A DNA stretch of 64,000 bases from an uncultured Bacteroides sp. GTDB lineage: Bacteria; Bacteroidota; Bacteroidia; Bacteroidales; Bacteroidaceae. Under the pieces are notes generated by a model. That model was given only the letters and a program-made list of their open reading frames with translations. It was not told where the DNA came from and did no database searches. Position numbers and translations under genes: made by a program. The stretch lies in contig NZ_CABUHK010000001.1 of the NCBI RefSeq assembly GCF_902491285.1, forward strand, positions 114,252 to 178,251, read 5' to 3'. Below are positions 8,924 through 18,469 of the stretch, in pieces. The number at the start of each line of letters is the position of its first letter. Position 1 is the stretch's first letter.

Positions 8924-11188
8924 TTACTTTAAATCAAAAAATATGCGTTGACCATGAACAAGTTCATCATGTGTGATATGATATTTATTGAACTTCTTGC
9001 CATTCAATAACACCTTATTGATATATAGAGTTCCCGGTTGAGTACGATTAGTCTCAATCACCAACTCTTTTTCTTTATACCATTTCGGATCCAGACAAAT
9101 CGTCACTTTGTCAAATACCGGAGTCGTCAATGTATATTCGGGTAGTCCCGGACAATCCGGATAGAAACCGATCATATTGAAAATAGCCCATGAAGACATT
9201 GTTCCTGTATCGTCATTTCCCGGAATGCCATCCGGTTTCGTTGTGAAATACTTATCCAACAAACGTTGTATCTCTTTCTGTGTACGCCATTCTTCACCTT
9301 TAAAGTATGAGAATAAATAAGGGTAGGCAATATCCGGTTCATTAGCCGGGTCATAAAGACCTTCATCAAAAACCATTTGCAGCTTGTCAATAAAAGGTTT
9401 CTTTCCACCCATCAACTTGGCAAGCCCATATACATCGTGAGGTACATAGAATGTATAGTTCCAGGAATTTCCTTCATGAAAGCCGGGATTCGGTTCAAAG
9501 TTCTCTCCCTGTCTGGGGTTAAACGGACTATAAAAAGTTCCATCAGGAAGAATCGGACGGAATGTACCGAACTCCTTACTATAATAATGCTTGTAGCCTA
9601 AAGAACGTTTATAAAACATTTCCGCGTCTTCCTTTTTACCTAAAGCCTCAGCAAAGCGGGATAAGGCAAAGTCTGCAATGTAATATTCCAATGCATGGGA
9701 TACGGAATTATCATATTGTTCACGAAGAGGTACATATCCTTTTGACATATAATCATCGTTATCGGGACGCATCAGATTCTCTGCTCCCGGTAAGGTCGCT
9801 GATTTGTACATTGCTTCGTAAGCCAAATCAACATCAAAGTCACGCAACCCTTTCATCCAAGTGTCTACAATTACCGGAATACTCGGATCACCTTCCATTG
9901 TCAATGTCTCTCTTCCATATAATTCCCATTTAGGCAACCAGCCGTGTTCCCGATACATATCAAGCATGGTGCGAACCATTTCCATTTGACGTTCCGGATA
10001 GACAAGAGTCAGCAATTGGTGGACATTACGATAGGTGTCCCAAAGAGAAAATACCGTGTAGCGATCTCCTTTTGTTGTCATAATCTTATCGCTTTCCATT
10101 GCCGGATATTCTCCATTGACATCCTGTAGGATATTCGGATGAATCAGCAAATGATAAAGTGCCGTATAAAACACTGTTTTCTGAGCGTCTGTTCCGCCTT
10201 CTACTGTAATACGCGACAAGTCATCATTCCATTTTGCACGCGCATCTGCAAGAATCTGTTCAAAACTCTTTCCCGCTTGTTCACGATCCAGATTCAACCG
10301 GGCATTCTCTATGCTGACAAAAGAAACTCCCATCTGCACTTCCACCTGTTCACCCTCTTCCGTATCGAAAGAAAAATAAGTGCCGACATCATCACCTGCT
10401 ATTTCTTTTCCATAACGGGTATAGAGTTTATACTTCCCCTGATCCGGATCCCATTCGGCTTCCACACCTGTCATCGGACGTTGTTTCTTCCAATATCCGG
10501 TTGCAGCGGGAGTCTTTTTAACCCGCATCACAAAATAAATAGGAAATACAGCTTGGGGATTATAACAAAATGTACCAAGCAATTTTACGCCTTCCACTTC
10601 GCTATCGCTTACGCGACGGAGCATGGCACCGCTTTCATTCGTCAATCCTTCTCCTAAATTCAACAATATATGACTTTTGCCTTTTGGGAAAGTAAAACGG
10701 GCAATACTAGTACGCGGAGTAGCAGACACTTCTGTCTTTACATTATACTTAGTCAGATAGTTGGAGTAATACCCCGGTGAAGCCTGTTCATCCTTATATT
10801 TACTGCCATATTCTTTATAATCTACATTCAGTTCTCCGGTAGTAGGCATCAATAATAAGGAGCCTAACTCAGGACAACCGACTCCGCTCAAATTCACATG
10901 AGCATATCCGGTAAAGAAACAGTTTGTATGTTCATAAGGAGTAGACCACCATCGGGCATCTTTGTCGTACGTATTCTCAGAAGAGCCCATCACATTGAAA
11001 GGAACTACGGACATCATACCATTCGGGCAGATTGCGCCGGGGTTGGTAGTACCGAAATTTGTAGTTCCAATAAAAGGATCTACATAATCTATCAAAAGAT
11101 TCCTTTTAGTGGGAGGGCTTCCGCCTTCTCCCGCATAAACGGGAAGAAGGGCGAAAGCAAGTGTGTAAGTTAATAAAATACGTCTCAT
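8924..11188 (-). CDS. GH92 alpha-mannosidase
   Basis: This calcium-dependent exo-alpha-mannosidase has 754 residues, the usual length of family GH92. It has a signal peptide (MRRILLTYTLAFALLPVYAG) without a lipobox cysteine, so it is probably periplasmic. The start of the mature chain, YVDPFIGTTNFGTTNPGA, is the typical GH92 opening. EGNSWNYTFYVPHD (about residue 573) contains the catalytic acid Glu of the family, and GNDDTGTMSSW (about residue 658) holds the Asp pair that acts as base. It is the last gene of its unit and starts 7 bases after the GH130 stop codon. In this context it would remove alpha-linked mannose from imported N-glycan pieces to expose mannosyl-beta-1,4-GlcNAc for GH130. 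The exact linkage (1,2, 1,3, 1,4 or 1,6) cannot be read from the sequence. Confidence 0.93.
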   Translation of the reverse strand: MRRILLTYTLAFALLPVYAGEGGSPPTKRNLLIDYVDPFIGTTNFGTTNPGAICPNGMMSVVPFNVMGSSENTYDKDARWWSTPYEHTNCFFTGYAHVNLSGVGCPELGSLLLMPTTGELNVDYKEYGSKYKDEQASPGYYSNYLTKYNVKTEVSATPRTSIARFTFPKGKSHILLNLGEGLTNESGAMLRRVSDSEVEGVKLLGTFCYNPQAVFPIYFVMRVKKTPAATGYWKKQRPMTGVEAEWDPDQGKYKLYTRYGKEIAGDDVGTYFSFDTEEGEQVEVQMGVSFVSIENARLNLDREQAGKSFEQILADARAKWNDDLSRITVEGGTDAQKTVFYTALYHLLIHPNILQDVNGEYPAMESDKIMTTKGDRYTVFSLWDTYRNVHQLLTLVYPERQMEMVRTMLDMYREHGWLPKWELYGRETLTMEGDPSIPVIVDTWMKGLRDFDVDLAYEAMYKSATLPGAENLMRPDNDDYMSKGYVPLREQYDNSVSHALEYYIADFALSRFAEALGKKEDAEMFYKRSLGYKHYYSKEFGTFRPILPDGTFYSPFNPRQGENFEPNPGFHEGNSWNYTFYVPHDVYGLAKLMGGKKPFIDKLQMVFDEGLYDPANEPDIAYPYLFSYFKGEEWRTQKEIQRLLDKYFTTKPDGIPGNDDTGTMSSWAIFNMIGFYPDCPGLPEYTLTTPVFDKVTICLDPKWYKEKELVIETNRTQPGTLYINKVLLNGKKFNKYHITHDELVHGQRIFFDLK

Positions 11189-11195
11189 AGCTTTA

Positions 11196-12164
11196 TTAAA
11201 TGATACTTGTTCGTTTAGTAAAGTCGATAATCTCTTTAATATATCCGAAAGCCATGCCTACAACCGTATCTGCAGCACCATAATAAACAGCTACACGTTC
11301 GCCGTCCTGCAAAGCAGCACAGGGGAATACTACATTGGGCACATCGCCTTGAAGTTCGTAAGGAGCAGCCGGGCCAATCAGATATTCACGGGTACGGTAA
11401 AGCACTTTCTCCGGATGGTCTTTATCAAGTATGGCAGAGCCCATTGCATAACGGAAACCGTTACAGGTAGTGATAACACCATGATAGAAAAGCAACCAAC
11501 CTTCTTCTGTAAGGAAAGGTACTGAGCCGGCACCTATCTTTGTACACTGCCAGGCACTTTCCGGGAATGGGGTCACTTTCATCACACAACGATGTTCGCC
11601 CCAATATTTCATATCCGGACTATAACTGATGTATATGTCTCCAAACGGAGTATGTCCGTTATCACTGGGACGGCTCAACATAGCATATTTACCATCTATT
11701 TTCTGTGGGAAAAGTACGCCGTTACGATTGAAAGGCAAGAAAGCGTTCTCACATTGGAAGAATTCTTTAAAGTCGAAAGTATAAGCGATACCAATAGTAG
11801 GACCATGATAGCCATTACACCAGGTTACCCAATAGCGGTCTTCAATCCATGTCACACGAGGGTCATACTTATACTCTGATTCAATCATTTCCGTGTTACC
11901 GGCCTTGAATTGGATAGGCTCGTGATTAATATCCCAATGAATACCGTCTTTGCTGAATCCTGCAAAGATATTCATCTGTACAGCTTTATTATCACAACGG
12001 AATACACCAGCAAAACCGTCTTTGAAAGGAACAACAGCACTATTGAAAATACTATTGGATGAAGGAATGTGGTAGCGTCCGATAACCGGATTTTGTGAGT
12101 AACGCCACATTACGTCCGTACATCCGACAGGACGATCTTCCCAAGGAATTTGAATCTTATTCAT
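11196..12164 (-). CDS. GH130 mannosyl-beta-1,4-GlcNAc phosphorylase
   Basis: This protein of 322 residues has no signal peptide, so it is cytoplasmic. It has the five-bladed propeller signatures of GH130: [41 protein letters not shown] (Asp101 in the YDPR motif is the likely catalytic acid), and WLLFYHGVI. The closest characterised relative I know is B. thetaiotaomicron BT1033, which uses phosphate to split mannosyl-beta-1,4-GlcNAc, the core disaccharide of N-glycans, into mannose-1-phosphate and GlcNAc. The same order of neighbours (GH92, GH130, MFS permease, DUF4838/GH163) supports that role. It starts 17 bases after the MFS stop codon. A simple beta-mannosidase cannot be excluded without biochemistry. 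Confidence 0.9.
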   Translation of the reverse strand: MNKIQIPWEDRPVGCTDVMWRYSQNPVIGRYHIPSSNSIFNSAVVPFKDGFAGVFRCDNKAVQMNIFAGFSKDGIHWDINHEPIQFKAGNTEMIESEYKYDPRVTWIEDRYWVTWCNGYHGPTIGIAYTFDFKEFFQCENAFLPFNRNGVLFPQKIDGKYAMLSRPSDNGHTPFGDIYISYSPDMKYWGEHRCVMKVTPFPESAWQCTKIGAGSVPFLTEEGWLLFYHGVITTCNGFRYAMGSAILDKDHPEKVLYRTREYLIGPAAPYELQGDVPNVVFPCAALQDGERVAVYYGAADTVVGMAFGYIKEIIDFTKRTSII

Positions 12165-12181
12165 AATAATTGAATTTTATG

Positions 12182-13513
12182 TTATTTATTTTTTGAATCG
12201 TCATACGTAAAAGGTATGAAATAGGTAATCAAAAGAGCCGGAATTGCAGCAATCAAAGCATATATGAAAAACTTTTCATATCCATATTTATCACTAATGT
12301 AACCGCTAATCATTCCCGGAAGCATTACGCCTAAGTTCATGATTGCTGATGCGAAAGCATAATGTGCCATTTGATGTTTCCCGGGAGCAACCTGTTGCAT
12401 CATAAACAATGTCAGACCTACGAATCCGAAACCGTAACCAAAATATTCCATAGTGATACATGTTCCTATCAAATAAAAATTATCCGGTTGCGTAACAGCA
12501 AGGAAAGTATAAGCAACAAACGGAAGGTTGAAAACACAGCATAATGGGAAAAGTGTCTTTTTCAATCCAATTTTAGCAATATAAATTCCGGATAATAAAG
12601 AACCAATTACAAATGCTGCAGAACCAAAAATACCATTCAGTGTTCCTATTGTTGTTAATGAAAGTTCTAGCCCTCCCTCAGCCTTTGATGCTTGCAAGAA
12701 CAGAGGAGCGACTTTCATAATAAACCCCTCCGCTAGTCGATACAAGAGAATAAAAGCAATATAATAATAAATATGTTTTTTAGTAAAGAAGTTTTTGATG
12801 ACAATATATGTTTCATTCATAACTTCCGAAACTGACTTTTTATTAGTAACTGCCGGATGCTGCGTAGAAGGAAGCATTTTAGTATGATAAAGCCCTAATA
12901 ATATCATTATAATAGCTATGATAACAAATATTATCATCCAGGCATATGAATATGCATCTTTGTTCATATCGACAGATGCTCCTTTTATAGCCCCAAAATG
13001 TTCCGCCAAACTACCAGCCAGAGCAACTAACCCACCATTAGCCACAAGTTTAGCTATATTATAAAAAGCACCTTGTACTCCGATATATTTCGCTTGGTCT
13101 ACTTGATTAAGTTCTGCCATGTACACTCCGTCACAGGCTATATCGTGTGTGGCTCCACTAAATGCAATAAGTGCCATTGTCGAAATACTAATAGCAAAAA
13201 AGTAATCAAACATTAAAGAGAATGCAACCACCCCGAATAATACACCACTCAGAAGTTCTGTAAATAATACAAAAAACTTCTTTGTCCGATACATTTCAAG
13301 AAAAGGACTCCATAGGAATTTCAATGTCCATGGCAATATGAGTAATGAAGTCCAAAATGTGATTTGCGTATCTGAAACGCCCAAATTCTTGAACATCAAT
13401 GAAGAGACCAAATTGACAATTATAAAAGGAAGTCCCATTGCAAAATAAGCAGTAGGCACCCAGTAAACCGGGGTGATCGTTTTCTGTTGAGAAGCAGTTT
13501 TATTCTGTTGCAT
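12182..13513 (-). CDS. MFS sugar permease
   Basis: This is an inner-membrane protein of 443 residues with about 12 hydrophobic segments. It starts at YWVPTAYFAMGLPFIIVNLVSSLMF and has a central loop with charged residues, as in the AmpG/PucC-like branch of the major facilitator superfamily. Its place between the GH163 and GH130 genes suggests that it brings the mannosyl-GlcNAc disaccharide from the periplasm to the cytoplasmic GH130. This role is known for gene neighbourhoods of this type but cannot be shown from the protein alone. Confidence 0.85.
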   Translation of the reverse strand: MQQNKTASQQKTITPVYWVPTAYFAMGLPFIIVNLVSSLMFKNLGVSDTQITFWTSLLILPWTLKFLWSPFLEMYRTKKFFVLFTELLSGVLFGVVAFSLMFDYFFAISISTMALIAFSGATHDIACDGVYMAELNQVDQAKYIGVQGAFYNIAKLVANGGLVALAGSLAEHFGAIKGASVDMNKDAYSYAWMIIFVIIAIIMILLGLYHTKMLPSTQHPAVTNKKSVSEVMNETYIVIKNFFTKKHIYYYIAFILLYRLAEGFIMKVAPLFLQASKAEGGLELSLTTIGTLNGIFGSAAFVIGSLLSGIYIAKIGLKKTLFPLCCVFNLPFVAYTFLAVTQPDNFYLIGTCITMEYFGYGFGFVGLTLFMMQQVAPGKHQMAHYAFASAIMNLGVMLPGMISGYISDKYGYEKFFIYALIAAIPALLITYFIPFTYDDSKNK

Positions 13514-13576
13514 AAATCATAGTATATAGATGAAAAAATCATTTTTCTAACCCATCTATATATAATACAACTAAAA

Positions 13577-13602
13577 GGGGGAAACTACTAATGCCTCCCC
13601 CC
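13577..13602 (-). terminator. Hairpin between GH163 and MFS genes
   Basis: G-run 13577-13581 and C-run 13597-13602 can pair (5-6 pairs, about 15-base loop), followed on the minus strand by UUUUAG. The U-tract is short, so it may only partly stop transcription and lower the permease/GH130/GH92 level relative to GH163. It could also protect mRNA ends. Confidence 0.4.
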
Positions 13603-13610
13603 TATTTTTT

Positions 13611-15824
13611 TTATTTTATTATCACTTCATCTATGAAAAACCATGAAGGATGCCCTACACCATAATGCCAAGTCGGACATTCTTTCGTTCCCGTAACTTC
13701 TACTTTTATATAACGTGTCTTTATAGGCGTTGCAGATTCTGTCTTAACTCCGCGGAATCCGACCTTACCGGAACGTTCTTCAGCCAAATCGGTTGCACCC
13801 CAAGGCGTATATCGTTCTCCATCCGCCGAATAAGAATAGGCAACTTTTAAAGGAAAGAGAATCCAAGCTCCAATCTGATGTAAGAAATCTGTTTCTACAC
13901 TATGAATCTCCTTTTCTTCTCCTAAATCTATGATGAACGCACCATCGGTTCCTTCCCAGCCTACCCAACTGTCTACAAAAGTAGCTCCTCCAAACAGTCC
14001 GTCCACTAATGCCGTCTTTCCTATTTCTGCATATTTTCCGGTAGGTGGAATAATATAAGAAACTTTGGCTCCTAATGCCAAACTCTGTTCAGTCTGCGGC
14101 ATATAACGTTTACGGTATAGCTCACAGTACTCTACCGGCGAATTGGAACGTTCATTCAATGTAGGAACATTAAACTCTTTCACTCTCTCTTCAAAAAGTG
14201 TCAACTTCTTGTCTATATCAACTAAGTCTTTCACGGTTTCCGTACGTGCTATTTCCAACTCAGAATACTGAAGTGGCAAACGAGCACGTTGAACTCTTTT
14301 CAAGAATGTATTATCCGCTTCAACAGCTTTTTCCGCCAAATCAAACAAATCATTGTAACGACGCATCAAGGTCGGTTTCAACATTCCATTTTTATGGGAG
14401 ACAGGCGAATCATATATCCATAGTCTTTGTCCGCTACCAATCAGTGCGCCTTCCATCACTTTTATATATTGATAGAGATAGGGAGCAGCTTCGCCATAGT
14501 AACCATGCAGAAAATGTTGCATCAATGAGTCGACGTTAACTTCCGGATTCCACATCAACTTCGATACCAGATAAGCACGCAATTCTGCAAAGTCTCCGCC
14601 CCTACTTCCTGCAATCTGAGAAAAATGCATGGTGGCATGATTCTTCTTGAAAAGACGGATATTATCCTGCAAGATATGGAAATTTGGGAATGGAGCAAGA
14701 TAATTATCGAAGTTAATGCCATAATCCCAAACAAAGATATTATCTGTTATAGCAGACCAGCCTTCCATTGCCTTCACAAACTGCTTGCCTGAAGCATTTT
14801 CTGTCAATGTCACTTCGCGGTCACAATCAATATCACAAAGCATTATATTCACATTAGGCAAAGGTTTCACATGCTTTGGCGGATTCATCGTATATAAATA
14901 AGCCAATGTGGAGAACTCCTTATCTGGAAAACGGGCAGCCAATTTATTTAAGAAAGTGATTATACTTCCCGATAATGCCCCTTCCCTATCATCAATAGCC
15001 TTACATGCATCACAAGTACAATTCGTATAGTTACCGTCATTCTGGCTTACAGACATAATCTGTTTATCAGGATTTGCCTTAAAAATAGAATCAACGCGTT
15101 GTGCTACAATTTCAAAGACTTCCGGGTTACTCAGACACCACTGGCTAGCCTTTCCCGGATGACGTTTTCCCTTAAAATAAGAATAGTATTCGGGATGTTC
15201 TTTTCCATAAACAGAAGAAGGTAATAATTTATCAAAGGTGTGCACCCAATAACCGGCAGCAAAGACCTCATTTGGCTCTTCCAGTCGATTCCACCATTTA
15301 TAGACAGAATCTGTACGAATAGCATAGCATTGCGTCTGGCGATAACGGAAAGCCGGATTATCTATTTTATTAATCAAAGGTAGAGTTATCGTCTTTTGAG
15401 GAACTAAAGAATATTCATTTTCTCCCCAGTAATCAACACCTAAATATTGTTCTAATAAGGTTACAATTCCATAAACGACTCCATTGTCCTTACCTGAAAC
15501 TCTTAGAATGCCATCTTGAGTAGAAATAGAAAATCCATCCTCTGTCACTTCTTGGGAAGTTTCTCCACCAATAAAGATATCTCCTTTTTGTGGAATCTGT
15601 TTTATTACAATAGGCAAAGTTTTACCCGTTATCTTTTGAACGAAAGATTGAAAGAGATTAGCAGCTACCCTATTCACTTGACTATCTTCTTCCAAAATAA
15701 CCTTGGCTTTCGTTTTTCCGTCTTTCATCAAAGGTATTTGGGCATATGCAAAAGACGTGCACATCCATACGCTCAAAAAGAACATTAGTGTTCTCAAAAT
15801 CAGCTTTAGATTCATGTTTCTCAT
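13611..15824 (-). CDS. GH163 (DUF4838) endo-beta-N-acetylglucosaminidase
   Basis: This is a secreted protein of 737 residues. A signal peptide (residues 1-29, ending FAYAQ) is followed by a GH67-N-like alpha/beta domain (about 30-150: AKVILEEDSQ, GDIFIGG, GVVYGIVTLLEQYLGVDYWG). The large DUF4838 TIM-barrel domain, now family GH163, comes next (about 155-480: CYAIRTDSVYKWWNRL, SVSQNDGNYTNCTCDACKAI, MLCDIDCDREV). A C-terminal discoidin-like carbohydrate-binding domain covers about 600-737 (FVDSWVGWEGTDGAFIIDLGEEKEI). Characterised GH163 enzymes cut between the two core GlcNAc residues of complex N-glycans. The catalytic Glu was not assigned here. It heads a four-gene unit separated from the SusC operon upstream by a terminator at 16137-16166. 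There is no lipobox, so it may be periplasmic or secreted. Confidence 0.85.
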   Translation of the reverse strand: MRNMNLKLILRTLMFFLSVWMCTSFAYAQIPLMKDGKTKAKVILEEDSQVNRVAANLFQSFVQKITGKTLPIVIKQIPQKGDIFIGGETSQEVTEDGFSISTQDGILRVSGKDNGVVYGIVTLLEQYLGVDYWGENEYSLVPQKTITLPLINKIDNPAFRYRQTQCYAIRTDSVYKWWNRLEEPNEVFAAGYWVHTFDKLLPSSVYGKEHPEYYSYFKGKRHPGKASQWCLSNPEVFEIVAQRVDSIFKANPDKQIMSVSQNDGNYTNCTCDACKAIDDREGALSGSIITFLNKLAARFPDKEFSTLAYLYTMNPPKHVKPLPNVNIMLCDIDCDREVTLTENASGKQFVKAMEGWSAITDNIFVWDYGINFDNYLAPFPNFHILQDNIRLFKKNHATMHFSQIAGSRGGDFAELRAYLVSKLMWNPEVNVDSLMQHFLHGYYGEAAPYLYQYIKVMEGALIGSGQRLWIYDSPVSHKNGMLKPTLMRRYNDLFDLAEKAVEADNTFLKRVQRARLPLQYSELEIARTETVKDLVDIDKKLTLFEERVKEFNVPTLNERSNSPVEYCELYRKRYMPQTEQSLALGAKVSYIIPPTGKYAEIGKTALVDGLFGGATFVDSWVGWEGTDGAFIIDLGEEKEIHSVETDFLHQIGAWILFPLKVAYSYSADGERYTPWGATDLAEERSGKVGFRGVKTESATPIKTRYIKVEVTGTKECPTWHYGVGHPSWFFIDEVIIK

Positions 15825-16136
15825 GTTTATTATTAATGGTGTTATATAAAGAATACAATTAAATGAACCGCAGGACTAAACTAAAACCTGTTCTTTTAAT
15901 ACTTATTAATAATTTAGAGATTAACCTTCCTTTTATAATTAAAACAATTCCAAAACTCTCTATACATCGTTACTATCAAATACACAAGATTGTTTGATTA
16001 ATTAATAACTTGTCCCAATTTTAACGGGACACTAATGATGAAAAATATATTTGTATGATTATTATTTGTGAGAATATTTTTATCTCTTTGTTATTTACAT
16101 TATTTATCGTTCGTATTTATATTCTGTTCAATTATT
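15825..16136. other. Promoter-containing region upstream of GH163
   Basis: About 310 bases without a gene, very AT-rich, between a terminator and the GH163 start. It should contain the promoter of the GH163-MFS-GH130-GH92 unit. No perfect TAnnTTTG box is visible on the minus strand. A small inverted repeat, TGTCCC (16011-16016) with GGGACA (16026-16031), is a possible operator. Confidence 0.45.
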
Positions 16137-16166
16137 AAAACGAGGGACTGATATATCCCTCGTTTT
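16137..16166 (-). terminator. Terminator of the minus-strand SusC operon
   Basis: AAAACGAGGGA (16137-16147) and TCCCTCGTTTT (16156-16166) form a perfect 11-pair stem with an 8-base loop, ending in a U-rich arm. It begins 9 bases after the stop codon of the discoidin lipoprotein gene and separates this operon from the GH163 unit. The AAAA arm makes it able to act in both directions. Confidence 0.8.
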
Positions 16167-16175
16167 ACTGTGATA

Positions 16176-17192
16176 TTATTTTATAGCATTAATTTCTCCT
16201 ATGTAAACATCTATATAGTTATCATCCCATGAATCCGGCATTTCCAGCTTTATAAATTGGGCAATTACCGGTGTGTAGAACTTAATAATATTGAGTACTG
16301 GGTTATCATAAGACGCATTAGTACTAATTGAAGGCATCACAATAGTCCCTTGGCTCGTCAAATCACTACCATCATTACTAGTATACACATTCGTCGTTTT
16401 CATATTACCCGGACATATTTGACCATTAGGTATATAATTGGGAGAGAAGGTCAATCCTTTAATTGAATTTTGAGTACCCATATTAATATTAAAACTAATC
16501 TGGCTACTGTACGTAAACCCCTCCCATTGAGTACGTGAATTTCCATCAAGAACATCTTGCGGATTTGAATAATAGCTATTGGGAGATGTACATACCCAAC
16601 TAGAACGATCATACGCTTCACCTTCAATCGAAGTTGCTTTCGTATCAATATTACTAAAAGAATTGTTTAAAATAAGGTATAGCATATTCAAATTAGAACT
16701 TATACTAACATTTCCTTTAGATACTTCTGACAAACGAAAAGGAAATACATATCCTTCTGAGGCGTTTAATAATTTAAAATCATCAATGGTAAGACATATA
16801 GAATCTGAAGATTCCAGTTCTCCCGCTTTAATTGTTACACTTTTGTTAGTAAAGCTATAAGCACCATCCGAAGGAGATATGTATGTTGTCTTGTGGTTGG
16901 TATTGTAGTTCTCAACTTCACTCATTACTAGTTCAACAGATATATTTATATCCGTTTGCAATGGCAGAGTAAGCATTACAGGGAATTTAAATTCATTTTG
17001 GTCACAGACTCCCCCTATGGGAGTCTGAGCTACCGCCCATTGTGTCGTATTTTCAGAGGTGCCTCTAAAATTTACCAGATATACATATTCGTTTTCTGTT
17101 TTTTCATCTTCGTTACTGCAAGATATACATGTTAAATCCACAAACAGGGCGATAACGATTATATTGAAAATTATATAATTCAGATATTTCAT
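16176..17192 (-). CDS. DUF1735-like lipoprotein with discoidin (F5/8 C) domain
   Basis: This predicted outer-membrane surface lipoprotein of about 338 residues starts MKYLNYIIFNIIVIALF with lipobox CISC. The ATG at 17192 is preferred to one 21 codons upstream because it gives a normal lipoprotein signal. Residues of about 30-150 resemble DUF1735 (an immunoglobulin-like domain with FKFPVMLTL, YNTNHKTTY, SVTIKAGELES). The C-terminal part (about 190-338) looks like an F5/8 type C or discoidin binding domain (NPQDVLDGNSRTQWEG, PVIAQFIKLEMPDSW, IYIGEI-type ending). It probably binds glycans at the cell surface for the SusCD pair of the same operon. It starts 13 bases after the LamG lipoprotein gene and is the last gene before a strong terminator. 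The plus-strand paralogous operon has no counterpart. Confidence 0.8.
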   Translation of the reverse strand: MKYLNYIIFNIIVIALFVDLTCISCSNEDEKTENEYVYLVNFRGTSENTTQWAVAQTPIGGVCDQNEFKFPVMLTLPLQTDINISVELVMSEVENYNTNHKTTYISPSDGAYSFTNKSVTIKAGELESSDSICLTIDDFKLLNASEGYVFPFRLSEVSKGNVSISSNLNMLYLILNNSFSNIDTKATSIEGEAYDRSSWVCTSPNSYYSNPQDVLDGNSRTQWEGFTYSSQISFNINMGTQNSIKGLTFSPNYIPNGQICPGNMKTTNVYTSNDGSDLTSQGTIVMPSISTNASYDNPVLNIIKFYTPVIAQFIKLEMPDSWDDNYIDVYIGEINAIK

Positions 17193-17205
17193 AATCAGTC
17201 TATTT

Positions 17206-18450
17206 TTAATTATTTCCTTCAACTTTGTTATCCGGACCATTTTCACCTTTGACATTATGAATCCATGTCGGAGTTGTTTCTTGTTCTACCCAGACCTCTT
17301 CACCTGCCCATCCGGTTTGAACCTTCTTATAAAATCCAGCTGTATTGCCATGACCTGTATAATCTTTACATTCACGTCCTTTGCCTTCATTTAATTTCCA
17401 GTACCCTTCGAGTCCTTCACTTTGAGGATCAATGTTGAACATATTATTAGCAATTTGCACAGGAGTAATTGCCTTCGTCCAAAAACGTATTTCATTAACC
17501 TTGACATTAGCTAATAACATGTTTCCAGCACCAAATGAAAAATCACCTCCGACATTTGTTATTTTTCCGGAAGAGGTCATTTCGCTGTCTTTTACTCCAT
17601 TGATATACATGGTTATGGTAACTCCGTTATTAACGAATGCAATATGATACCATGTATTAATGGCAAATTTCATCGTACTATTGAATTGAGAGCCTTGATT
17701 CTTAATCTGGAGTAAATTACCTTCTACCATTGCATCACCAAAACGAGTATAAATTTCACCGTCCATTCCTGCCGGAGCATTTGCAGCAAACAAGGCCTGA
17801 TTATTTTTCTGTCCTTTTTCCGTACCTAATTCATCAATACTCAAACGAAATTCCACTGCCCATTCACTTAATGCATAGCTTTGTCTCATGTGCATAAGCA
17901 AGTGATGTTTGTAGTTAATGACTGGCACTGATGTAATAATAAGCGGATCTACAATATAAATCATAACATCGGCTCCTTTCATAACTTCAATTCCGGAAGC
18001 AGACTCAATGGCCAAAGGTAAGGCATATTGTTTCCCTGAAGTCAATAACTCTTCCGATAGAGGCATAATAGTAACTGCAACACTCGTGCCGGCACTTGTC
18101 CCATTTTTAATAATAGCCACAGGGTTATCAAAAATGTAATTATCCTCAGGTAAAACTTCATAACTAGTTCCATTTCTTTGATTAAATTCTTTTAATGCTT
18201 CAGCATCAATCTTGAATTTTACTTCTGTATCTTGAACAACGTTTTGTCCGGTGCGAGGCGTTACCATAACTGTTACATTTTCATCACTAATTGTCACTTT
18301 AGTGGATGAATATGACTTAATTCCGGTCTCTTGAATATAGATACGGCTATCAATGGTATCATATTTTGCATCGTTGCAACTTGTCATGCTTAATATAACA
18401 AGAAGTAATGCTACCGTGACCATGCTTATAATTGTTGATATTCGTTTCAT
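17206..18450 (-). CDS. DUF1735 plus laminin-G-like (LamG) surface lipoprotein
   Basis: This lipoprotein of about 414 residues starts MKRISTIISMVTVALLL with its lipobox ending at Cys25. The ATG at 18450 is chosen over one at 18465, which would sit only 4 bases after the preceding stop codon. DUF1735-like domain: about 40-165 (VKFKIDAEALKEFNQRNGTSYEVLPEDNY). LamG/concanavalin-like domain: about 190-390, with EFRLSIDEL, NTWYHIAFVNNGVTITMYINGV, NEIRFWTKAITPVQIANNM and GLEGYWKLNEGKG. Such proteins serve as surface glycan-binding proteins next to GH18 and SusCD. Its paralogue in the plus-strand operon lies at 32049-33236 with the same domain order. Confidence 0.82.
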   Translation of the reverse strand: MKRISTIISMVTVALLLVILSMTSCNDAKYDTIDSRIYIQETGIKSYSSTKVTISDENVTVMVTPRTGQNVVQDTEVKFKIDAEALKEFNQRNGTSYEVLPEDNYIFDNPVAIIKNGTSAGTSVAVTIMPLSEELLTSGKQYALPLAIESASGIEVMKGADVMIYIVDPLIITSVPVINYKHHLLMHMRQSYALSEWAVEFRLSIDELGTEKGQKNNQALFAANAPAGMDGEIYTRFGDAMVEGNLLQIKNQGSQFNSTMKFAINTWYHIAFVNNGVTITMYINGVKDSEMTSSGKITNVGGDFSFGAGNMLLANVKVNEIRFWTKAITPVQIANNMFNIDPQSEGLEGYWKLNEGKGRECKDYTGHGNTAGFYKKVQTGWAGEEVWVEQETTPTWIHNVKGENGPDNKVEGNN

Positions 18451-18469
18451 AATATAGTGATTCATTTAA

